From Desulfobaculum sp044987625 (lineage in GTDB: Bacteria > Desulfobacterota > Desulfovibrionia > Desulfovibrionales > Desulfovibrionaceae): a DNA stretch of 64,000 bases. Shown here piece after piece: positions 32,963-40,677 of the stretch. The position numbers were made by a program, and so were the translations under genes. Location of the stretch: contig NZ_JBJDSB010000001.1 of NCBI RefSeq assembly GCF_044987625.1, positions 1,250,843 to 1,314,842 of the forward strand, in the 5' to 3' direction. The first letter of the stretch is position 1. Every line of letters begins with the position of its first letter. Under the pieces are notes generated by a model. The model made no database searches. It was not told the DNA's origin and saw only the letters and a program-made list of their open reading frames with translations.

Positions 32963-34288
32963 ATGACCAAAAAACGAAAATATCGACCTCAATTGCCGCC
33001 AGCACGACTGGCGGCAATCGACGCTCTGACGGCGTGTCTTGATCAGGGCATTGACATTCAGGCGGCCCTTGATGCCGCCATCACCTCCCTCAGGGACGCA
33101 GGCGGCATTGACACCCGCGACACCGCGCTGGCGACGGAATTGGCCTATGGCTATCTGCGCTTGCGGCTGCGCCTTGATTTTATCCTCGACTCCCACCTCA
33201 AGTCCCCCGGAAAAACGCCCCGGCGCATGCGCCTCGCCCTTGGTGTGGCCGCGTTCGAGATTCTTATGCTCGACCGCGTTCCTGCGTATGCTTCCGTGGA
33301 CTGGTGCGTGACGCATGTGAAAAAGGACATCACGCCCAAGCTGTCCGGCGTTGCCAACGCCGTGCTGCGCGCCGTGAGCCGCCTTGGAGCCGAGGCGACC
33401 TCCCATGACTACTACCGGCAGGACAAGCCGGACCGGGATACCTTCCTCAGCCGCTACTACTCCTGCCCCAAGTGGCTGGTGAAGCTGTGGCGCAAGGCCT
33501 ACGGCGAACGCAAGGCCATTGCCCTGCTGTCGGCGTCGGTGAAGGCTCCGGCCCTTGGCCTGCGGTTTGATTTTTCCTCCCCTGCCTCGCGGGCGGCGCA
33601 TGAGCAGCTTTCGGCGCAGGAGGATTGCCTCGCCACCATGGGCACTGGCCTTGCCATGCGCGCGCCCACGCCCGAGGCTCTGAGCGCCGAGCGCGACGGC
33701 TTTGCCGTGCGCCAGAGCGCCGCAGGGCAGGAGGCCATGCTGGCCCTTGGCGCCAAGGATTGGCCCCGTCCCGTGTGGGACGCCTGTTGTGGCCGGGGCG
33801 GCAAGACGCTCTTTCTGCACAGCCTTGGGGGCGGCCCCATCGTGGCCAGCGACCCAAGCCCTGCCCGTCTGCGTGGCCTCAGCGCCCTGCTTGAGGGCAA
33901 GGACATTGACGACGTGACCGTGGCGCAGGCGCGCGCGGACGAACCCGCGCCCTTTGCCGAGCCTTTCCCCGTGGTGCTGGTGGACGCACCGTGTTCCGGC
34001 CTTGGCGTGCTGTCGCGCCGTCCGGATGCCAAGTACCGCCGCACGCGCAAGGACCTTGCGGAGCTTGCCGCGCTTCAGACCAGCATCCTCGACAACGCAT
34101 GGCAGGCTGTCGCCCCCGGCGGCATGTTGGCCTATGTGACCTGCACCATGACTCCGCAGGAGAATGAGCAGCAGGTGGAGGGCTTCCTGCGTCGCACCAA
34201 GGACGCCGCCCTGATGACGCGCTTCCGTACGCCGGAGGACACTCCCCTTGGCGAGTTCTTCTTTGGCGCGACCTTCCGCAAAATGTAG
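32963..34288 (+). CDS. rsmB: 16S rRNA (cytosine-5) methyltransferase RsmB
   Basis: This 441-residue RsmB/Sun-type protein modifies cytosine 967 (E. coli numbering) of 16S rRNA. The N-terminal NusB-like RNA-binding domain covers about residues 1-140. The SAM domain contains WDACCGRGGKTLFL, the VDAPCSGLGVLSRRPD motif and YVTCTMTPQENEQQV, providing both conserved cysteines of the m5C mechanism. It starts 6 bases after the DUF116 stop, so the two are cotranscribed, ending in a terminator at 34315. Confidence 0.93.
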   Translation: MTKKRKYRPQLPPARLAAIDALTACLDQGIDIQAALDAAITSLRDAGGIDTRDTALATELAYGYLRLRLRLDFILDSHLKSPGKTPRRMRLALGVAAFEILMLDRVPAYASVDWCVTHVKKDITPKLSGVANAVLRAVSRLGAEATSHDYYRQDKPDRDTFLSRYYSCPKWLVKLWRKAYGERKAIALLSASVKAPALGLRFDFSSPASRAAHEQLSAQEDCLATMGTGLAMRAPTPEALSAERDGFAVRQSAAGQEAMLALGAKDWPRPVWDACCGRGGKTLFLHSLGGGPIVASDPSPARLRGLSALLEGKDIDDVTVAQARADEPAPFAEPFPVVLVDAPCSGLGVLSRRPDAKYRRTRKDLAELAALQTSILDNAWQAVAPGGMLAYVTCTMTPQENEQQVEGFLRRTKDAALMTRFRTPEDTPLGEFFFGATFRKM

Positions 34289-34314
34289 CGCCGCGCGTTT
34301 CCTCGCGCTTTTTC

Positions 34315-34353
34315 GCGCCGCCCGCCTCGTTGAGGTGGGCGGCGCTTTGTGTT
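34315..34353 (+). terminator. Terminator of the def-fmt-DUF116-rsmB operon
   Basis: A 14-bp stem with one G-U pair (34315-34328 with 34332-34345) and a GTT loop is followed by TTTGTGTTT. The rest of the gap to 34639 holds no gene except the parS-like site at 34504. Confidence 0.8.
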
Positions 34354-34503
34354 TGGGCGCCCTGCTCCCCCGGCCGAATTGGCCGACCCATCAAGAGCGA
34401 TATGTACACCCCGAAGGGGGGAGCACGCCTGCTCCGGAACATGGGAAACAGCTTCTGGCGGAAGAGGCTTGGCACCTCAGCCCCCGCGCATCCGCCGGGC
34501 GGG

Positions 34504-34519
34504 TGTTTCGCGTGAAACG
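34504..34519. other. Relaxed parS-like site 5
   Basis: TGTTTCGCGTGAAACG matches 14 of 16 positions of the parS consensus and keeps the TTTC/GAAA core. It is upstream of the helicase gene. Confidence 0.55.
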
Positions 34520-34639
34520 GCGGGGCGAATTGGGGCTTGGCCCAGAGCGGCCAAGGGGCAGCAAGGCCTTTGCCCCCTTGCCCTCAGGCCCCGGCCGCAG
34601 TAAGGATTGTCCCTCGGCGCAGTGCGCCGGGGAGAGAGA

Positions 34640-37600
34640 ATGGCAGCAGACGTCCGCGAATATATTCAGGCCCTCAAGGATTCCAAACAGCTTGGCCAGC
34701 TTGTGGTCCACCATCAGGTTGTGGAGGGACGCCCCGCCGTCACGGCGGCGTGCCGTCGCCCATGGCCCGTCACCGTGGAGCGCCTGCTTGCGTGGCGCGG
34801 CATCACGCAACTGTATTCCCATCAGGCCCGCGCCATGGACATCCTGCGCAGTGGGCGCAGTATGGTTGCCGCCACCCCAACGGCCAGCGGCAAGACCCTC
34901 ATCTACAACCTGCCCGTCATTGAGCAGGTGCTGTCCAATCCCGACAGCCGCGCGCTGTATCTTTTCCCCCTCAAGGCCCTCGCGCAGGACCAGCTCAAGG
35001 GCTTTAACGAGCTTGTGGCCCCATGGCCCGGCGATGACCGCCCCGAAGCCCGTATCTACGACGGCGACACCACCCAGTGGTTCCGCAAGAAGATTCGCGA
35101 CAATCCGCCCCACGTGCTCATGACCAACCCGGAGATGCTCCACCTGTCCATGCTGCCCTACCATGAGCGGTGGGCCGCATTCTGGGCGGGGCTGACCCAT
35201 GTGGTGGTGGATGAGGTGCACACCTATCGCGGCGTGCTTGGCTCGCACATGGCGCAGGTCTTCCGCCGGATGCGGCGCGTGTGCGCGCGGTATGGGGCAA
35301 ACCCGTCCTTTGCGTTTTTGTCCGCCACGGTGGGGAATCCCGGCCAGTTGACGCATGATCTCACCGGGCTGGACGTTGAGACCGTCACCGAGTCTGGCGC
35401 GCCGCAGGGTTCGCGGCATTTTGTGTTTGTGAATCCGGCCCTGACCATGGCCGAGAGCCCCTCGCAGGTGGCTATTCAGCTGCTCAAGGCCGCTCTCGCA
35501 CGCGGCATGCGGACCATTGTCTACTGCCAGTCGCGTAAGATGACGGAGCTTATCTCCATGTGGGCCTCCCAGCGTGCGGGGCGCTACAGGGACCGCATCA
35601 GCGCCTACCGCGCGGGTTTTCTGCCCGAGGAGCGGCGCGACATTGAGGAGCGCATGGCCTCCGGCGAGCTGTTGGCCGTGGTGTCCACCAGCGCGCTGGA
35701 ACTGGGCATCGACATCGGCAATCTGGACCTGTGCATTTTGGTGGGTTACCCCGGCACCATCATGAGCACCCTGCAGCGCGGGGGGCGCGTTGGCCGTGCG
35801 CAGCAGAAATCCGCCGTGGCCCTCGTGGCGGGCGAGGACCAGTTGGATCAGTATTTCATGAAGAATCCGCGCGACTTCTTTGCGCGCCCGCCCGAGAATG
35901 CGGTGCTGAATCCCGTGAATCCCGTCATCGTGGAAAAGCACCTTGTGTGCGCGTCTGCGGAGTTGCCCCTGTCGCCGGGTGAGCCGTGGCTTGCCGAACC
36001 GGGCATGGCCGAGCAGGTTGCGCGCCTTGAGGCCGAGGGCAAGCTGCTGCGCAGTGCGGATGGCCATGATATTTACTCCCACCGCAAGCGCCCGCACCGC
36101 GAAATCAGCCTGCGCGGCTCCAGCCGGACGTTCCAGATCGTCACGGGGCACGATTCCCTTGAGAAAGCGGGCGGCGAGGGGCAGGTCAGCATTGGTGACA
36201 TCGACGAGCACCGCGCCTTTACGGAGACCTACACCGGCGCGGTGTATCTGCACCGCGGGCGCTCCTATGTGGTGGACAAGCTGGATGTGGAGGGCGGCGC
36301 CGTGCACGTGCGCCCGGCCAAAGTGGACTACTACACCCGCGTGCGCAGCGAGAAGACCACGGAAATTTTATCCACCACAGGCGTACGTGCGGCCTACGGC
36401 TGCCGGGTGTTTGTGGGACGCCTGCGCGTGACCCAGACCGTGAAAGGCTACGAAAAGCGGCGCATTCGCGGCAGCAAGCTTATGACCGTTGTCCCGCTGG
36501 ACCTGCCGCCCCTCACCTTTGAGACCGACGGCCTGTGGATAGAAATCCCGCGCGAGATTCAGCGCAAGGCCGAGGACGAGTATCTGCACTTTATGGGCGG
36601 CATTCACGCCGTGGAGCACGCCGCCATCGGTATTTTGCCGCTGCTCGTCATGACGGACCGGAACGACCTTGGCGGCATTTCCACCCCCTATCATCAGCAA
36701 GTCGGCGGCGCGGCTGTGTTCGTCTACGACGGCGTGCCCGGCGGCGTCGGGCTGACGCGGCAGGCCTTTGACACTGCCGAGGAACTTATCGAACGCACCC
36801 TTTCCGTCATCGCAGACTGCGAGTGCGAACTCGGTTGTCCCTCTTGCGTGCACTCCCCCAAGTGCGGCTCCGGCAATCGCCCCATCGACAAAGCCGCATC
36901 TCTATATATTCTGCGCGCCATCAAGAGCGCCCCACGTCCCCAGAATCTGACGCTGGAGGATGTGCCGGGCGCTGATGACAAAACGTCTTCGGAGCGTAAT
37001 ACAATGAAGCCTACAGGCGACAATCACACTCCCCCGTCCCCTTCTCCATCCGTGACGGCATCCGATGAGCCGGCAGCATCCGTCACCACGTCCTCCGCTT
37101 CCGCCGCCGAACAGGGCAACGGACGCTACGCCGTGCTCGACCTCGAAACCCAGCGCTCCGCGCAGGAGGTCGGCGGGTGGGGCAAAGCGTACCGTATGGG
37201 GGTCTCCTGCGTGTGCGTGTACGATTCCGCCGCCGACGAGACGTTGTCCTATCTGGAGGACGACATCCCCCAGCTTATTGACGACCTGCAAGGGTACGAC
37301 TTTGTCGTGGGCTTCAACATCAAGCGCTTCGACTACACCGTACTCACGGGCTACACGGATTTTGACTTCCGCACGCTGACGACAATCGACTTGCTGGAAC
37401 ACGTGCATCGCCGCCTCGGCTATCGCCTGTCCCTCGACCATCTGGCGCAAGCGACCCTTGGCGCACAAAAATCCGCCGACGGCCTGCAAGCCCTCAAGTG
37501 GTGGAAGGAAGGACGCATCGACGACATCGTCGCCTACTGCAAGCAGGACGTCGCCGTCACACGCGACCTCTACCGCTACGGCGCCGAGCACGGGTATCTG

Positions 37601-37666
37601 CTCTTCCGCAATAAAGCGAAAAGAGACGTCCGCCTGCCCGTGGATTGGTCGGTGTTGCCGGGGTAG
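34640..37666 (+). CDS. MrfA-like DEAD-box helicase fused to an MrfB-like DEDDy exonuclease domain
   Basis: This 1008-residue protein combines two genes that are separate in Bacillus subtilis (mrfA/yprA and mrfB/yprB, mitomycin-damage repair). Residues 1-440 form a superfamily 2 helicase: ATPTASGKT (78-86), DEVH (191-194), FLSATVGN, STSALELGIDIG and QRGGRVGR. Residues about 450-780 match the DUF1998 region with zinc cysteines at 727, 729, 733, 736 and 742. A Ser/Thr/Pro/Ala linker (about 785-825) leads to an RNase H-like domain with D834, E836, D898 and YxxxD at 966-970, the DEDDy pattern. The ATG at 34640 follows GGGAGAGA. An internal in-frame ATG at 37004 with GGAG nine bases upstream could yield the nuclease alone (220 residues). 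Confidence 0.88.
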   Translation: MAADVREYIQALKDSKQLGQLVVHHQVVEGRPAVTAACRRPWPVTVERLLAWRGITQLYSHQARAMDILRSGRSMVAATPTASGKTLIYNLPVIEQVLSNPDSRALYLFPLKALAQDQLKGFNELVAPWPGDDRPEARIYDGDTTQWFRKKIRDNPPHVLMTNPEMLHLSMLPYHERWAAFWAGLTHVVVDEVHTYRGVLGSHMAQVFRRMRRVCARYGANPSFAFLSATVGNPGQLTHDLTGLDVETVTESGAPQGSRHFVFVNPALTMAESPSQVAIQLLKAALARGMRTIVYCQSRKMTELISMWASQRAGRYRDRISAYRAGFLPEERRDIEERMASGELLAVVSTSALELGIDIGNLDLCILVGYPGTIMSTLQRGGRVGRAQQKSAVALVAGEDQLDQYFMKNPRDFFARPPENAVLNPVNPVIVEKHLVCASAELPLSPGEPWLAEPGMAEQVARLEAEGKLLRSADGHDIYSHRKRPHREISLRGSSRTFQIVTGHDSLEKAGGEGQVSIGDIDEHRAFTETYTGAVYLHRGRSYVVDKLDVEGGAVHVRPAKVDYYTRVRSEKTTEILSTTGVRAAYGCRVFVGRLRVTQTVKGYEKRRIRGSKLMTVVPLDLPPLTFETDGLWIEIPREIQRKAEDEYLHFMGGIHAVEHAAIGILPLLVMTDRNDLGGISTPYHQQVGGAAVFVYDGVPGGVGLTRQAFDTAEELIERTLSVIADCECELGCPSCVHSPKCGSGNRPIDKAASLYILRAIKSAPRPQNLTLEDVPGADDKTSSERNTMKPTGDNHTPPSPSPSVTASDEPAASVTTSSASAAEQGNGRYAVLDLETQRSAQEVGGWGKAYRMGVSCVCVYDSAADETLSYLEDDIPQLIDDLQGYDFVVGFNIKRFDYTVLTGYTDFDFRTLTTIDLLEHVHRRLGYRLSLDHLAQATLGAQKSADGLQALKWWKEGRIDDIVAYCKQDVAVTRDLYRYGAEHGYLLFRNKAKRDVRLPVDWSVLPG

Positions 37667-37685
37667 GTACGGGAAGAGAAAGAGT

Positions 37686-37968
37686 GCCTCCGGCGGCTCA
37701 AGGGTGTGACACCCTTGAGAATCCCCAGGATTTTCGGGGCGGAAGCCGCCCCGAAAATAGGGGTGGGTGGGTTCTTCTGCCTTTCGTCTTTCGAACAGCC
37801 CAACAGGGATTCTCACCGCCCATCACACCGCGCCGCCCCCCCAAAAAAAAATATCTTCCAATCCATACGGACGAGAGCCGTCAGGGGTGACGACCGCCGC
37901 ATCCGCTCGCACCCGGCCTGTGCGCACATGGGATTCCTAAGGGCCCACGGCCCTTAGGCCTGCGGAGC
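37686..37968 (+). repeat. Intergenic structured repeat, copy E
   Basis: It starts 20 bp after the helicase stop with no T-run terminator before it, so here the element may itself end transcription. Hairpins 1 and 2 are identical to copies C and D; hairpin 3 differs (CCTAAGGGC-CCAC-GGCCCTTAGG). The right end is degenerate (CCTGCGGAGC). The invariant CAACAGGGATTCTCACCG and GGGGTGACGAC blocks are intact. The following 37969-38118 holds no gene and should contain the gnd-zwf promoter. Confidence 0.85.
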
Positions 37969-38118
37969 AAAAAATCTTCATCCCCCTCGCCTCCCCCACC
38001 CCCCCCCTGCGCGTCCTCTCCCATTTCAAGCCCTGTTGCTTCCTGCTATGCTGAACCAAACGCACGAAGTCGGCGCGCTGTACTGCGCGGCGCACATGGT
38101 GATGCATATGGAGGACTT

Positions 38119-39030
38119 ATGCAGATAGGTATGGTTGGCCTTGGCCGCATGGGCATGAACATGGCGCGGCGGCTGCTTGGCGGCGGGCACGCTGTGGTGG
38201 CGTATAACCGCACGCCCCAGCGGGTGGATGACATCCGCGCAGAGGGGGCGGCGGGGGCGTATACCCTTGAGGAGTTGGTGGAGCAGCTGGAGCGCCCACG
38301 CGTGGTGTGGATTATGCTGCCTGCGGGGCAGACTGTGGATGACCATATTGATGTGCTGATTCCGCTGCTGGACGCGGAGGACATCATCGTGGACGGCGGC
38401 AACTCGCGCTACCATGATGACATCCGGCGGGCGGCGAATCTGGCCGGGCATGGCCTGCGGTATGTGGATGCAGGGGTAAGCGGCGGCATCTGGGGGTTGG
38501 AGGTTGGCTATTGCACGATGCTTGGCGGCAATGCCGGTGATGTGGAGCACCTGACGCCGCTGCTGGAAACTCTTGCGCCGAAGGATGGCTATTTGCACTG
38601 CGGCGGACACGGCGCGGGGCACTTCGTGAAGATGATCCATAACGGCATAGAGTATGGCATGATGCAGGCGTATGCCGAGGGCTTTGCGCTGCTGGAGGCC
38701 TCGCGCTATGGCGGGGAGATGGATTTTTCGCGCGTTGCCGGGCTGTGGAATCAGGGGAGCGTTATCCGCTCGTGGCTTCTGGAGTTGGCGGAGTCGGCCT
38801 TTGCCGGTGACGCACGCCTTGAGGATGTGGCCGCGTTTGTGGAGGATTCGGGCGAAGGGCGCTGGACTGTGGCCGAGGCTGTGGACGCGGCGGTTCCTGC
38901 GCCGGTGCTGACGCTGGCGCTTATGGAGCGCTTCCGCTCGCGGCAGGAGAATTCGTTTGCGGACCGGCTTCTTGCGGCGCTCCGCGCTGAGTTTGGCGGG
39001 CACGCGGTAAAACGTCCGAACAAGGAGTAG
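38119..39030 (+). CDS. gnd: 6-phosphogluconate dehydrogenase, decarboxylating (short form)
   Basis: This 303-residue short-form 6-phosphogluconate dehydrogenase converts 6-phosphogluconate to ribulose 5-phosphate and CO2. The Rossmann motif GLGRMGMNMARRL is at about residues 7-19. IIVDGGNSRYHDD, DAGVSGGIWGLEVGYCTMLGG and the catalytic lysine segment GHFVKMIHNGIEYGMMQAYAEG are all present. The short form (about 300 instead of about 470 residues) is usual outside enterics and often NAD-linked. TGGAGG precedes the ATG. zwf begins 4 bases after its stop, so the two oxidative pentose phosphate enzymes are cotranscribed. Confidence 0.95.
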   Translation: MQIGMVGLGRMGMNMARRLLGGGHAVVAYNRTPQRVDDIRAEGAAGAYTLEELVEQLERPRVVWIMLPAGQTVDDHIDVLIPLLDAEDIIVDGGNSRYHDDIRRAANLAGHGLRYVDAGVSGGIWGLEVGYCTMLGGNAGDVEHLTPLLETLAPKDGYLHCGGHGAGHFVKMIHNGIEYGMMQAYAEGFALLEASRYGGEMDFSRVAGLWNQGSVIRSWLLELAESAFAGDARLEDVAAFVEDSGEGRWTVAEAVDAAVPAPVLTLALMERFRSRQENSFADRLLAALRAEFGGHAVKRPNKE

Positions 39031-39034
39031 TGCT

Positions 39035-40582
39035 GTGGACAGTGTTTCGTCGTCTGCACTGGGGCGTGCGTTTGCGCCGTCGGCGTTGACGCATGGCGAG
39101 TGTGCGCGGGGTGGCGCACCGGCGCCGTGTTCGCTTGTCATCTTTGGCGCGTCTGGGGATTTGACGGCGCGGAAGTTGTTTCCGGCGCTCTTTCGGCTCT
39201 TGCGCGGTGGCCTGCTGGACCCGCGAAGCACGGTGGTGGGTGTGGCGCGCTCCGGCATGGATGATGACATGTTCCGCCGCCGTATGAAGCAGGCCCTGCA
39301 GGACGCAGATATTTTTGAAGAAGACCTGTGGGGGCAGTGCGCGCAGAACCTGCACTACCACCAGCTACATTATGATAGCCCCAAGGAATACGCCGCGCTG
39401 GCCAAGCGCCTTGGCCAGTGGGAGGCGGAGCGTGGGGACGGCGGCAATCGCCTGTTTTATTTGGCAACGCCGCCTGCGGTGTATGGCACGATTGCGGAGC
39501 ACCTTGGCCGGAGCGGCCTCGCCCGCGAAACAGAAGAGGCGTACGCGCGGCTGGTGGTGGAAAAGCCCTTTGGGCATGACCTGCCAAGCGCCCGCGCGCT
39601 GGATGCCACCCTGCACGAGGCCTTTGCCGAGCATCAGATTTTTCGCATAGACCACTACCTTGCCAAGGAAACCGTGCAGAATATTCTGCTGTTTCGCTTT
39701 GGGAATGCGGTGTTCGAGCCGATTTGGAACCGGCGGTATATCGCGTCCATTACCTGCGCGTCGTCGGAGAAAATCGGCGTGGAGCACCGCGCGGGATATT
39801 ATGAGCACGCGGGCGTGCTGCGCGATATGTTCCAGAACCATATGATGCAGATTTTGTCCCTTGTGGCCATTGAGCCGCCCGCGCTCTTTGAGGCGGACCG
39901 GGTGCGCGATGAAAAGGTGAAGGTGTACCGGGCACTGCGCCCCTTTGCGCCGGAGCGGCTGCGGGAGCACTTGGTGCTGGGGCAGTACGCGCGGGGTGTG
40001 GTGGATGGGCGGGAGGTGCCCGCCTACCGCGAGGAGCGCGGCGTCTCCGGCTCATCCATAACGCCGACCTTTGCCATGCTCACGGCGTATGTGGACAACT
40101 GGCGCTGGCAGGGCGTGCCGTTTCACATCATGTCCGGCAAGCGGCTGCAGGAAAAGCTGACGCGCATTGTCATTACCTTCCGCGATGTGCCGCATTCCAT
40201 GTTCCGCGATGTGGCGCAGGGGGATATGGCGCCCAATCGGCTGGTGGTGGATGTTGCGCCGGATAACGCCATCTCCCTCCAATTTCAGGCCAAGGTGCCG
40301 GGAGCGCAGCTGTGCTTTCGGCCTGTGACCATGCGCTATGACTTTTCCGCCGAGGCCTCGGGAACGGGACTGGATGCGTATGAAAAGGTGGTGCTGGACT
40401 GCATGCTGGGGGACCAGATGCTGTTTTGGCGGCAGGATGGCGTGGAGGCGTGCTGGGGCTACCTGACGCCAATTCTTGATTTGTGCGAAGCCTGCGGTGA
40501 CGCGGAGGAGCACCTGCACCCCTACCCTGCTGGTTCGTGGGGGCCTCAGGCCAGCCTTAAGACGGTGCGGACGTTGTTTTAG
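39035..40582 (+). CDS. zwf: Glucose-6-phosphate 1-dehydrogenase
   Basis: This 515-residue enzyme oxidises glucose 6-phosphate to 6-phosphogluconolactone. IFGASGDLTARKLFPALF supplies the coenzyme-binding motif, VVEKPFGHD follows, and RIDHYLAKETVQNI contains the catalytic histidine region. It starts with GTG at 39035, behind CAAGGAG. About 25 residues precede the normal N-terminus (Ser/Ala-rich). No 6-phosphogluconolactonase gene lies between zwf and gnd. A bidirectional terminator follows. Confidence 0.95.
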   Translation: MDSVSSSALGRAFAPSALTHGECARGGAPAPCSLVIFGASGDLTARKLFPALFRLLRGGLLDPRSTVVGVARSGMDDDMFRRRMKQALQDADIFEEDLWGQCAQNLHYHQLHYDSPKEYAALAKRLGQWEAERGDGGNRLFYLATPPAVYGTIAEHLGRSGLARETEEAYARLVVEKPFGHDLPSARALDATLHEAFAEHQIFRIDHYLAKETVQNILLFRFGNAVFEPIWNRRYIASITCASSEKIGVEHRAGYYEHAGVLRDMFQNHMMQILSLVAIEPPALFEADRVRDEKVKVYRALRPFAPERLREHLVLGQYARGVVDGREVPAYREERGVSGSSITPTFAMLTAYVDNWRWQGVPFHIMSGKRLQEKLTRIVITFRDVPHSMFRDVAQGDMAPNRLVVDVAPDNAISLQFQAKVPGAQLCFRPVTMRYDFSAEASGTGLDAYEKVVLDCMLGDQMLFWRQDGVEACWGYLTPILDLCEACGDAEEHLHPYPAGSWGPQASLKTVRTLF

Positions 40583-40620
40583 GGCGCTTTTGCCAGCGCG
40601 TTCTTCTGTCAGGAAAAAAT

Positions 40621-40655
40621 AACGGCCCGGACACGGTGTGTCCGGGCCGTTTTGC
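40621..40655 (+). terminator. Terminator between zwf and the convergent histidine kinase gene
   Basis: A perfect 14-bp stem (40621-40634 with 40638-40651) has Ts to the right and a stretch of As to the left, so it can serve both strands. Confidence 0.85.
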
Positions 40656-40677
40656 GTGGCGGAAAAAAACGGGCGCC

